Shown here piece by piece: positions 34,326 to 46,460 of a DNA stretch of 64,000 nt (position 1 is its first letter; every line of letters begins with the position of its first letter). This stretch comes from Labia minor (lineage: Eukaryota > Arthropoda > Insecta > Dermaptera > Spongiphoridae). The stretch covers positions 74,144,767 to 74,208,766 of the forward strand of contig OY720346.1 of NCBI GenBank assembly GCA_963082975.1. The letters run 5' to 3'. Below the pieces are notes generated by a model. That model was not told the DNA's origin. It was given only the letters and a program-made list of their open reading frames with translations, and did not search any database. Made by a program: the position numbers and the translations under genes.

Positions 34326-35156
34326 GTATTTATTTATTAGATCAAACCATGTAGAAAAATAATAAAAATATAAAGAAAAGAATTTCTCAAAACTGTTAAA
34401 AATGCCTTTTCTAATTCATGATTTTTATTTATAAATAATACTTGTAAAAGTTACTGGGATGAAATTGGAATTTCTAAATTCAGAGATGAAGAGAGAGAGA
34501 GAGAGATATGCATGTCGTTTAAGAAAAAGTGTTTATTTTTATCACAGAACCATTGGAAACGAAGGGAAATCCTAACCTATGACAACATTAAGCCCTGCAT
34601 CTGCAGGCCTTCTTCTCTCCAATGCATCCCCTGCATAACACCAACACCAACCCACAACCATCACCATTAACAAAATATAATACCAAGCAAAAATCACGGC
34701 TTCTAAATATACATATATAAATTCAAGTTATATATCCCAAACCAAAATCATTATTCACTTGAAGATTTACTTAAGTATAAGTATTGTTTTTGCAAATTTT
34801 AGTAATATATTATTAAAATAAGTTAGAGCACAATGAATTGACAATTAAAAAAAAAAAAAAAATTAATATCGTATTCCTGTTATTAAGAATAATTATTTTG
34901 TCTAAATATTTTAGATATATTATAACGTTTTTCTCAACTTCACTTGCCGTCTGTCTGTCCCGGTGTCTGTTCGCTCTTTTGACAAAATTGAAATCGAAAT
35001 CGATTTTTCATCAACTTTAAATTTTTCTATAAATATCATTTTAATATATTATCCAATAAAATATATTTAAACATGAGTTATATAAATTATTACTGAAAAT
35101 AAATAATAATAATAATAATAAATTAATAAATTGAATTTGTAATTTCTACATATTTA

Positions 35157-35187
<31 letters not shown>

Positions 35188-36329
35188 AAAAGAAAAGAAA
35201 AAATCTTAAAATTAATATTTAATATAAAATTTGAATAGTTTATAAATAAAATAGAATAATTTATTTTATCCTCTCGAATATCTATGTCAGATAATAAATA
35301 GAAAGAGTGAATATATATTGTTAAACGAAATATATAAATATTAATTAAGTGAAAATGATCGACTTGATATTAATATTAAGGTTCAAGAAGTAAAATAGAA
35401 TATAAAAATAAAATAAAAAAAAATGGAAAAATAAACTTGATAAAAGAAGAATAAAGAATGAATGTTTGACATAATAATAATAAAGTGTTAAAGAATATTG
35501 ATATAAGCGTTGGTAAGGGATGAGGGGAGAAGAAAAGGGGTGGGGATATGATAATGTCTTTAGCACTTCATTCTATTGTCCGTTTGGAACACCCATTTAG
35601 GAATTAAAATTTTCTTCGTTGTTTTTCTATTAATTACTTTTACGCCTACAGTTTGTTCATTGTTTTTTGTTTTTTGTTTTTTTTTTTGTCTCAAGTTGTG
35701 CGCCATTGATAAATAATAACATCAGTTTCCAGGCAGCCTGCAGATGCAGACTTAACATAAAATTGAAATGAGGGAGGCGTCGCTGCAAATAGAGCAGATT
35801 CCCCCCAAGCCAGGATATCCAGGGGCTAAAATTAAAACCAGCCCCTTGGCGAGTAAACATGAGGGAGGGAGTGAGTGGCTTGGTGGGGAATTTTCGGAGA
35901 AGACTAGGGGTTGAACTTAGGGGATGAAAAATATTCAAATATCTTTACAGTCACATACAGTCTAAATAATACTTTTCTTTTGCATTCTTTTTTTTTTATT
36001 TAAACATAAATAAATTATAAAAGAAAAATAAAGAATTGAAATTAACTAACACTTAAATATATAATAGTTTGTTTTTTTTTTTTTTTTTTTTTGTTTAATA
36101 AAATCATCATTTAAAGATATGAATATTGATCAATTTTTTTTTAGATGTTGCTATTCTAAAAATTAGAAGTTATATTTAAATGATAAAAACATATTAATAA
36201 TTAAACAAATATACAATTTTATTAAATTAAGTAAAATCTAGAAAGATGCCCTCTGCGCCGTGAATTTATGCAACCGTATTATCAGCATTTTTATGGTATA
36301 TATGTCTGGTCTAATATAATATACAATTT
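34326..36329. other. AT-rich stretch with islands at 34.55-34.69 and 35.5-35.94 kb
   Basis: The first island contains CCCTGCATCTGCAGGC. A repeat D remnant with TTGCCGTCTGTCTGTCC lies at 34920-35035. The second island includes CAGGCAGCCTGCAGATGCAG and a G-rich segment. A minus-strand 93-codon frame at 35657-35938 has no recognisable domain. No gene is supported. Confidence 0.35.
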
Positions 36330-36337
36330 GTATATAC

Positions 36338-36646
36338 CAGAGGTTCCCAAACTTTTCTGGTTTGAGGTTCTCTAAATAATCGGAGGCTCCCTTAATACAT
36401 CCGATTTTTTTATATAAATTTTTACTCTCTTGAAAAATTGGAAAAATCTTTTCTTCCCTCCATCGGAAATGTTTCAGAGCATCGCAAAATCATCTGACCT
36501 TTTTTTTAGAACAATATTGAAAAAAATTTAAAAATAATCTAAAAAGTTCAAAAGTTTCCCCAGAAAATCACTTTTTTTTTTTTTTTTTTAGAATCAACCG
36601 CGGCTCCCTTATGACGGCACCGCGGCTCACAGATTGGAAATTACTG
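36338..36646. mobile_element. hAT-like MITE with 8-bp target duplication
   Basis: A 309-bp element starting CAGAGGTTCCCAAACTTTTC, the common hAT terminal motif, and ending GATTGGAAATTACTG. The perfect 8-bp duplication GTATATAC lies at 36330-36337 and 36647-36654. GAGGCTCCCTTAATAC at the left and CGGCTCCCTTATGACG at the right are similar subterminal blocks. No ORF. Confidence 0.85.
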
Positions 36647-36654
36647 GTATATAC

Positions 36655-37823
36655 TATAGTATAAATATACAAACATATAAAAATATATTTAATATCTCAT
36701 ATACTATCTATATTAATATCATTTAACTGCTTTAAATTAATACTTTTGCTGTTATAAAATATTTTATATTCAAATAAATATTAGTTAAAATAAATACTCA
36801 CGTATTTATTACTTATTTTATTAAATTATAATTAAAATGTATGGAATTTTTTTTCTATTCAGGTTTTTAAATATTCCAACTACTACATACAAGTTTTTAC
36901 TCCGTGTCACCAAACTATGTTGTCTTGTCGATTCAAAAAAAAAAAAAAAAAGTATTTTATTAATTTTGATTGATTGATTTCATTACCAGATTCCACTTGC
37001 CTAAAAAAAAAGAGCTCAACGTCTCTTTATCAACTTGATATTACTGACTACTGAAGACATTAGACCCTAAAAATGGAGCGATTTAGATAATTTCTTAGAA
37101 CAGATCCAACCCTTCGTCTTCGCTAAATGCACTCGTTCTTATCATATTTGTCGATTTATGGTAAAAGGATTCCATTTCCCAACTTGATTATCAATACTCA
37201 AAAGCTTTTTGATAGGACTTATGATTTATATTGGAAGCTGAGAGAGAAGGGGGAAGGGAGATGTGGTGAGGTGGTGGTGGGGGGGGGGGGGGTATCGAAT
37301 TCAATTGAGCCCCGAGCCCTGTCCTGTGTGGGTGGTCGTAACACCTACCAGCACAATGGATTCTCATCTCTCTCCATCATCAGTGATCATTAGATGTTTA
37401 ATTTTAAATTCAAATTTGTTATTGACAAAAAAGAAGAGAGAGAGAGAAAAGAAGAGGTTTGATTCATTTTTACTATAATCTATTATAATTTGTCCATGAT
37501 AATAATTCTTTCTAAGATAATTACTTCCTTCCTTTTTATAATAACTTAGTACCCTAATAGACACCGGAAGCTTTGACTAATTAATTTACGAATAAGAAAA
37601 ACATCGTGGCATTTTTTTTTCTCGATGGCTAATCAGTATATAAAGAAATTAGTACAGAGATTGATACAAGTATATTTCATTTCAATTAACAAAACAAAAA
37701 AAGAAAAAAAATAGAATCGTGGTACCATGAAAATAACAAAATAAAATGAAATCATCTTTCATAGAGACAGATTAATTAATTTCCTTTTTTTTTTGTTTAG
37801 TAAAATTAATATAGTACTAAATA
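36655..37823. other. AT-rich stretch with a complex island at about 37.03-37.40 kb
   Basis: The island includes a run of G at about 37278-37291, GAGCCCCGAGCCCTGTCC and GTCGTAACACCTACC. Overlapping plus-strand frames here have no known domain and overlap each other. The remainder is AT-rich. Confidence 0.3.
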
Positions 37824-37831
37824 GGTATATC

Positions 37832-38068
37832 CAGTGATGTATTGGTAAAATAAGAAGTAAGGGAACGGATAGTGTAAACTATTTTTCCATATACGTTTTT
37901 ATTTTTTCTTATTCTTACTATACAAAATATTAACGAACACAAAAAAAGAAATTCTAACAGTAGATTTAAGTGGGAGTTATCGGGAGATGAAAAAGTACTG
38001 GAACGCGTTCCTGTTCTGAAAAAAGGTAAGGGAACGTTCCCCCGCGTTCCCCTCCCAATACACCACTG
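37832..38068 (-). mobile_element. hAT-like non-autonomous element, copy 2 (inverted)
   Basis: The complement of 22902-23169 with a small internal deletion. Ends are CAGTGATGTATTGGT and CCCAATACACCACTG. The flanking 8-mers GGTATATC and GTAATATC are similar but not identical, so the duplication is imperfect or eroded. Confidence 0.7.
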
Positions 38069-38076
38069 GTAATATC

Positions 38077-39235
38077 CAAATAATAATAATAATAAAAAAA
38101 TTAAAAAAAAACTTTCACTGTTTTATATAAACTCAATTAAATTTAAAAACGAAAAAGAAGATATATATTTTTTATTGTATAGAAAATATTAGATAAAAAC
38201 TATCATATAAGTATATGATAATTTTTTTTTCTTTGATATCAATATTAAAATTAAATAATAATATTTAATTAATTTTTTTTTATTTAAAATATATATATAT
38301 AAAATTTCATTAAAATTGATTAATTTTTCAATTAATAGAATAAATTATATTGTTAAAAAAAAAGAAAAGAAAATTGTTCAACATTCATTTTTTTTTTTCT
38401 AATTTTTTAATCTAATTTTACTGGTTAATTTTACTGGTTTTACTGAAAAAAATAGAAAATAGATAGTAATTATGAATAATAAAACATATCTACATTTTAT
38501 TTAAATATAATATATATAAATTAGTATGGATGATTTATTTATTTATTTATTCATTATTATTATTATTATTATCAAAATAATCTTCTTGTTTTTTTGTTTT
38601 GTTTTTGTGTATACATATATATCTAAATTATTTTCACATGATATGAAAGGAAATTTTCATTATTTTAATACGAAGGTGGGTGGGGAGGGGGGGAATGGCG
38701 AAATGACTTGACTTGATTTCTAGGAATTCATAGATTCTCTTGAACGGAGCGATAAGCCGGTAGCTGAGCAACCAGGCCTCCTGACCTAGGCCACGCTTCG
38801 TCCCCTTGAGGGCTCAGGACCCTTTTTTGGAGCCCCCCTCTGGGTGGGCGACGCCCTTCCTGCTACTTACTTATCACCCTCTACACTTGCCTGCATTAAA
38901 TGAATACCAGGGCATGGAAACAAAAACCAAATGATCCGACGATTATGAGGGATTAAATCAAAAACAATCGATGGACGGGTCTGGCCATCTCGTCTATTCT
39001 AATCGGTTCATCAAAGCCCTTAAAGGTCACCATCCTCTTTCCATATTGAAATGAATTGCAGCTCACCTCTTGACTGATAAAAATAAAATACTACTTAAAT
39101 ACTATTTTTTTCGAAATAATATTTTATAATTTATAAATAAAATCCATATTTAATGCAATTTAATTTATCTTTATTAATTTTATTAATAATTATTAGGTTT
39201 TCAATAAAATAATAATAATAATAGTTGGTAATAAG
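38077..39235. other. AT-rich stretch followed by a complex island at 38.64-39.08 kb
   Basis: The island is long and non-repetitive, with AGCGATAAGCCGGTAGC, CAGGCCTCCTGACCTAGGCC, TGGGTGGGCGACGCCC and GATTAAATCAAAAACAATCG. It has no sustained open frame. It is one of the strongest candidates in the window for a conserved non-coding element. Confidence 0.4.
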
Positions 39236-39745
39236 TTAAGGATACATGTCACCTCTCGGATTTTAATGTAACTTCGCTAGTTGATTCCTTGATTAATTCT
39301 AAGAAACTTTTTCTTTAAGCAATATAGCTGGGAAAATTCTAGTTTTCGAGATAAATAAATATTTTTTAAGTTTGACAGATTAGCTGTTTATGAACGTCGA
39401 AATGTGCAGCACATTAAGTAATGATTTCACTAATTCACTAATTATTCACTTATTCATTAATTTTCGGTTCGGTCTGGATTTTGGGAAATTTAAATAATTT
39501 TTTAATTTTTCTAAAACCAAAAAAAAAAAAAAAACAGAAAATCAGTGGAGCCGTCTGATGGTCAAATTAATAAAACATGGTAGCTATAGAATATCAATGG
39601 ATTTATATCTAAACATTAACCTTTATTTATCTCGTAAACTACAAGTTTCCTCGCTATATTACCTAAAGAAAAAGTTTCTTAGAATTAATCAAGGAATCAA
39701 CTGGCGAAGTTTCATCAAAATCCGAGAGGTGTCATGTATCCTTAA
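39236..39745. repeat. Foldback family F copy with exact terminal inversion
   Basis: It begins TTAAGGATACATGTCACCTC and ends with the exact complement GAGGTGTCATGTATCCTTAA. The arms hold the divergent family core (AACTTCGCTAGTTGATTCC, TTTAAGCAATAT, TTTTCGAGATAAATA). The middle contains TTTTCGGTTCGGTC and GGAGCCGTCTGATGGTC, as in the other F copies. Confidence 0.85.
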
Positions 39746-41083
39746 CTATTACCATAATCATTCCCAATTATATTGTTAACAAAAGATTTTTTCAAATGGA
39801 AAATGTATCGTTAAGGATGGATTAAATGTTTTTGATCGATGCACAATCAAAAGATAAAAAAAAAATAAATCTCCCACGTACCTCCTTGTTATATTTCTTT
39901 CAAATAGAACAAATATTGAATTGTAAGCAACCTAATCATCAGTTTATTTAGTTTCCATTTAAATAATTGACAATACAGTGTTGTGGAGGACAAAGGCTTC
40001 AAACTGAATCATTAATAAGTCTTCTGATTACAATAAACGTTGTTTTGGGAGAGGGGGAGGAATTATAAAGTGTTGTAAATTAACATTTTAGGGTGTTTAT
40101 TTTTATTTAGGGCGTTTTCACCTTCTTGTGTGTCGTCCCATTTTCATAAGCCCACACAGGCACCCTTCGGCTCGGTTTATTATTAAAGTAAGCTACGTGT
40201 TTTGAATTAAAAGAAAAGGGACGACGTTTCATTGCAATCGAAAAATCCATGCGTGGGACAATGACAGATTCTCTATTAAAAAAAAATTGACATATCAAAC
40301 TCAACTGATAATTATTAGATTAAAATAAATTGTCAAAAATTTAATAATACATTTATTATAAACCTTTGAATGTATTATTTATAAAAAAAAATATTGTATA
40401 TTTTGATTATTTATCTATTCATATTTATAATTGATAGTATAAGACCAAAAGATTTATATAAATAATAAATAACGGGGAAAAATAGAAAATTTAACCGGAA
40501 GTTGGCTAATTGGAATTTTATCTAGACCTGAATTATAATTCCCCAAATTTATGAGATGAGACGAGAAATTTCAAAATTTTAGATTTTTTTTTTTTTTTTT
40601 TTGAGCAAATTTTAATAATAAAAATTTTATCAAAATTTAGAATTATTTTTATTTAAAAATAATAGTAGCTATTTTATTTGAAAAAAAAATACACACATAA
40701 TCTAATCATGGAATTTAAGTAATTATGAATACTATGAATATTACGTATTAACAATACTAATTTACACAAACCTAATAAGATAAGTAGAATATATGTATAT
40801 TTAATTGTTATATCTACATGAATTCAAAACTTGAGCGAGTATTTATAAATTATGTACTAGAAAAAAATACAAAATAAATAAATAAATATTATGGAAGTTA
40901 AGTAAATGAGAAGAAATTGAATCAAGGACATATTTTGGAAAAATAATATATATTTTTTTTTATTAAACCTAAGCCAAGTAATAAATTAAAGTGTTTAGAT
41001 TAGATAAACAAATTATTCACTCCCTCCTCCTCCTCCTCCACTCCCCATTAGCTTTGTTTTATCCTATTAAATAAAAATTCTTC

Positions 41084-41121
<38 letters not shown>

Positions 41122-43661
41122 TACGATTTGATCGCAGTTATTTTTAATTAAATTTGTTGTTGTTATTTTATTTTGTATTAGTATTATTATTAGTATTAAT
41201 AAATTTACATTGAATTTTAATTTAAAATTGAAATTAATTGTTCGGTGACATTATCATTTTAATTAATTCGAATATCGCTATCTACCATTTAAATAAATAT
41301 GGAAAATTTTGTCTATTTTATGAAGTAATTAAATATTAAAAAAATTACTAATTATCCTTATTAAAATGCCGAAATCTGGAGTCTCTAAAATTCAACATCC
41401 CATGTCTCCTCATTAATCTTGTTTTCTTAGAGAGACATTTTTAATTATAAATTTTACACGATAACGACTAAAAAATGGATACAGTTATTATTAATATTAA
41501 TATAAAATTTAAAATTATTATTAAAGTGTGTTTGTGTAAGAGAGAGAGAGAGAGAGAGATTTAATATATAATAAATATTTGAAATGTTTTTATATTAAAA
41601 ATAAATGAAATGATATATAATAAACAATTTATATGTAATTAAGAGTATAAGTAATAAGACTTTCTAGATTAATAGGATAATTATTCAATCTGCAATTAAT
41701 TATCTATTAAAACAAGGAAGTGAGTTATTATCATCATACAAAGAATATAATATATTAAATAATAATTTCAAATGTGGTTTAAATTTAAACCTGATTGAAG
41801 AGACTTGATTGGCTGGCTCATTAACAATGGATCACGAATTTTCAAAATAAATCAATCTTATCGATAGATGATAACAAAATAAAATTAAAATAAAATTAAA
41901 ATAGATTTTTTCAAATATTTAAAAAATATAAAATATAAATTTCAATGGGATATATATATAATATAAAAAAATTTATTTTATTTATTATAAAATAGATATA
42001 TTTTAATAATAATTAAATAAAAAGTTAGAAAAATAAATTATTTGTAACATATAAATAATATTTTAATATAAATGAAAATAGTAATAATTATAATCATTGA
42101 GAATTTTATTATTTTTATTATATATTTAATATCATAAAATCACCTTGAAAATAAAAAGTAATAATAATTTAGAATAATTATCATCATTAACTCATCAAAT
42201 ATAAATATATATATATATATATATTTGATGAGTTAATAGAATAAATAGGTTTATATTAAATTTTGATAGACATAGTCACTATAATTGTTCTTCTGTGTGA
42301 ATAGATAGTTAGCTATGAAGGGGGATGGGAGTGGGGAGGGGGGAGGAGGAAAGATGGAATGGAAGCGTGAAAAGTAAAGCGCTAATCGCCGAGTGGGTGG
42401 ATGTCAAGACTCACGTGCGAGGGGTAGTAACCCCCTTGGGAGTAGGTAAGCATGGTTGTGAAATTAGCGTCGACTGGATGGCAGCTGCCCTGGGCACTCA
42501 CTACTCCTACTCCCAGGGATGTCAAATGCCAAAGAATCCAGCAAAATGAGGGGAGATGCTGAAGGAGGGAGCGCAGCGGGGGGACAGCCTCTGCGGGGGC
42601 GGCCCCGACATGGAGGGGGCGCAGACCCACTTGTCCCATTTGCTCCACACTGGAGCAGCCCATTTTTCCATTCCTCTTTCAAAAATTATTTATCTAATTT
42701 CTTTTTTTTTTTTGTGTGTTCCTCCAATTTAATTAAATATTATTTCGAACATTCATCATTTATTTATCAATTTATATAATTTTCGTCGTAATTGTGATGT
42801 CTATAACATAATGAACGTAGTTACAATGTCAATGTCAATTAATTTGTAACTAACTTTATTTTTTTTTTTAAATTTTGTTTTATTAAATTAAATAAATGTC
42901 AAATAAAAAAAAAAATAAAAATAAAAAAAAAATTATTACGACGATTTGAATAAAGTTGATAATTTTATATTTAAAAATTTTGTTTTATAAGTATTTGAAA
43001 TGTTCTTTTAAAATATAAAAGTGATTTATGCCGCCGGCAGCATATGATGCCGGGAACGGCTAGTTTAAAAATAATATAATATTATATATATATATTTTTT
43101 ATTTTAAGAATTAAAAATAAATCTAATCTAAATAAACCTATATATATAAATTAATAAATAAAATGAAATAAAATAAAATAGAAATATAATACTTTTATAA
43201 TATAAAGTTGAAGAATGTCAATTGAATAATAATGAAAATGTCAATTTTATTAATTTTTTTCATTCCATTTATTTATCTTTGTTTTTTTTTTGGTTTTTTT
43301 GCTCCATATTAATAATTGAATTGTCGTGAATTGATACGAGTAAGAAAAATAAATAAAGTGGGAGTCAATCAACCGTAGAGGAAATAACTGTTCACCACCA
43401 TCAATACCTTGATTTTACTCGTATATCCGTTAAATAAGCAAATGATAACAAGTTGATCGATAATTGAATGAATGCATGATGCTAATTGATAACGCGACTA
43501 TAATCAGTGAGCAATCGCTAAATATCCTGGCCTCAATCGATAGAATAGATAAATAAAATACAATTTCTTTCAAGAAATTGATAGATGGATGGATGGTTTA
43601 TATCATAAACAAAATGTTATTTATTTAATTAATTAAAAATAAGGATTAAGATTATATATAG
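39746..43661. other. AT-rich stretch with islands at 39.9-40.3 and 42.3-42.7 kb
   Basis: The 40.03-40.29 kb island has GGCGTTTTCACCTTC and GGCACCCTTCGGCTCGG. The 42295-42680 island is the most GC-rich non-coding stretch of the window (TCTGCGGGGGCGGCCCCG) and has overlapping frames on both strands, none recognised. A 52-bp near-perfect palindrome lies at 42186-42237. A possible Helitron 3' end, hairpin CCGGCAGCATATGATGCCGG then CTAGT, lies at about 43032-43062. Confidence 0.35.
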
Positions 43662-44190
43662 TACCGCCGAGATATGGCTCGGCATTTAAAAAAAATATTC
43701 CTTATGAACTATGAATATTTAAGATTAATATTATTATATTTAAAATAAATAAGCGACAAAATATATATGAAATAATTACAAATAATTTAAAAGAACAAAT
43801 TATAAAAAAAAAATAGTCATAAAAAATACAGCCCTTAAACATACGTATTAATGCACCGAAAGACGGAAAAGTATGGCCTGTGGATATAATATAATTTATA
43901 TTTTGTAATTTATATATAATTACAAGATATTATTAAATAATATATAATATTTTAATTTTATTTTATTTATAATATTTTGTCTTTAAGGAGCTGTCCGGCG
44001 TTGCCCGTTGCCATTTTTTTTTTATTATTATTAAAATTCATATTTTAAATTAAGAAAAATCTAAAAAAGATGATTTTTCCCGAGGCTGAAACCAATACAG
44101 ATCGATTTTTCTTTATAAATATTGTCTATGATATGAATTTCATAAAAATATTTCAAAAAGCTAGTATAATAAGATAAGATATAATTTATA
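43662..44190 (+). repeat. Dispersed repeat family E copy
   Basis: The longest E copy: head GTACCGCCGAGATATGGCTC, then GCCCTTAAACATACGTATTA, GTATGGCCTGTGGATATAA, AGCTGTCCGGCGTTGCCCG, and a tail with TTTTTCTTTATAAATATTGTC and GCTAGTATAATAAGATAAG. The tail is shared with 45961-46460. Confidence 0.65.
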
Positions 44191-45960
44191 ATATTTTGTT
44201 TATTAAAATTGTTTTAATAATAAATTAGAGGATTTGATTTCTCCACCCTCACCCTTTTCTTTCTCCTCCCCCCCCCTCCCTCCTCCACCCGTTATCTAAT
44301 TCTTTACCAAGAGTGGTCATTTTCTGGATTGGCTGCGGTCGGCAGCAGCTTGTCTCTCCAGTGAAGCACTAAACCAATAATAATTGGGGAGTAGGGCGGG
44401 AGAGTAGATTTCATCCACACACTGAATATAGTCCCAAAGTTTCATCAGGACATCATTAAAATTTAACGAGGGGATTGTTTTTAGTTTTATATAAGAGTTA
44501 GCGATGCATGCGATATGATAGGGGTTGGACCCACCCTGTTTTTGAGTCATCGATGAAGGGCAGTTGGCCGTGTGGCTGACCATAGCAAACACATGAACGC
44601 TTTTTTCTTTGATTTAATTTCTCCCGTTTTTTTTTTGTTTTTTTTTTTTTATTAATAATTAATATGCAGAAAATCGATCTGGCCTCCAGGTAGAAATTTT
44701 TAACCGCGATATAAATAAATCTGAAAAATCTAATTTATTTGAGAAGTTATTTTAAAGTAGAGATACGAGAGTATTTTAGTAGTATTATTCTTTCTTTCAA
44801 AATAAGCCCACTAAAATTAAATTTATACTTTTATATATATTACCAGAAATATGTAAATACTAGTATTTATAAATAAATATATAAATAAGATTTCTAATTT
44901 AATAAATAAATAATTAAATAAGATTTCTAGTGCATAGTTAAATGTAAAAATTTTATTTTAAAATTTTTATTTTATATGATGTTTTTTACTTCTTCAAAGG
45001 CAGCTTGTTTTTATACAATCTTTGATATAAGAAGATATGGGAGATAAACAAAAACACACAAAAAAAAATCATTGGAAAACAACAGAATTCGGAAATAAAA
45101 AAAACAAATCAATTGAATGGAAAATGTTTATTTCAAAAGGAATTTGGTGTAATTTAGAATTTCTATCAAGGGGATATTAGCAGCCAGAGGCGTTGGGTTC
45201 TCATTTTTTTTTTTAAATAGTGATAATAAATTATGTGAGCATAGCGGGGGTGGAAGGAGGGAATGCACAGAAAAGGGTCGTTTTTGGAAAAAAAAGGACG
45301 ATTTCACTCCCCCGGATGGCCGGCGCCACTCACACTTGAGCACAATAACAATTTAGAACGTATATATAAGAAAATGATAAAATACCATTGGAGAGGGTCT
45401 TCAGGAAAGACTAGCAGCAGCCGGGAGAGGTGGTGAGGGGGGGAAATCCGTTTATGCTATTATCAGCAAAGCGATATTCAACTTGAAGGACAGAGATATT
45501 ACCAAGGCAAACACCAATACAACCCGATTTTATATACTCAACCACCATTACAAACTCGTGTTGTGTTAATGATGATGAGATAAACAAAAACAATAAATTT
45601 GTAAGGGGTTGACTGATAAAATACCAGACTTGGGTTTCTCTCTTTCCTTCCCTCCAGGAAGGAAAATTTTTATTTTTCTTCCTTAGTATCGATTTTGTAA
45701 ATAGGTGGGGAAATTTAAAACTTGAAGCCCTCGTCCGATTGATTGGGTCTTAATATGATCGCGAATTTGACCCAAGGAGATACGATTACTGATTTCTTGA
45801 GAGTCTTCCTCTCTCCTTGAGGAAACCTCCAAAGTAGAGTAGCCACGCGTCTTAACCAAGAAGTGGCTTCAATTTACAAATCATAAAACGAACCTAATCT
45901 TTGATCTAACAAATATAAAATAAACAAATAAATAAATTTAAATTCCACCAAGTATATATA
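44191..45960. other. Non-coding stretch with several complex islands
   Basis: Islands lie at 44225-44600, 45125-45620 and 45640-45860. A minus-strand frame of 91 codons at 44317-44592 is open across the first but has no recognised domain or splice context. The second island includes CCCCGGATGGCCGGCGCCAC. These could be regulatory elements of the adjacent developmental gene. Confidence 0.35.
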
Positions 45961-46384
45961 TATATAGTTCCGGGACCCCGAGCCTCGGCACGGTTATTAA
46001 TTTAAAAAAAATGATTCATTATTATTGGGTATGGCTGGTAATATTAAGACCTGGAACACCGAGCTCTCGCTCGACCCTTTAAAAAATATTGATATACAAT
46101 TCTTCAATTATTTATTACAATTATTAAATATTGCATCATTGCATCAATCGGATTAAAATTAATTGAACTGGGGTCCTCAATAATAATAATAATATAAATA
46201 ATAAGATAATAAGATATAAGAAGCGATGGTTGAGACGTCACATATATACATTTAAATTAAGAAAAAACTAATGAAGATGATTTTCCCAGAGATGTGATCA
46301 ATAAAACTCAATTTTTCTTTATAAATACTATCTCTGGTGAGAATTTCAAAAAAAAAATCGTTAGAGCGGTTTTGAGAACCCATT

Positions 46385-46416
<32 letters not shown>

Positions 46417-46460
46417 CGAACAATTTTAGCTAGCATAATAAGATAAGATATATATATCTA
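45961..46460 (+). repeat. Dispersed repeat family E, divergent copy
   Basis: It starts TATATAGTTCCGGGACCCCG with CGAGCCTCGGCACGG, a head like the other E copies, and ends with AAGAAAAAACTAATGAAGATG, CTTTATAAATACTATC and GCTAGCATAATAAGATAAG, matching the tail of 43662-44190. The middle block is missing. Confidence 0.55.

Noticed and set aside
44317-44592. 91-codon minus-strand frame as a gene
   Set aside because: It is open and of mixed composition, but no known motif, splice site pairing or start context supports it. It is left as part of a complex island.
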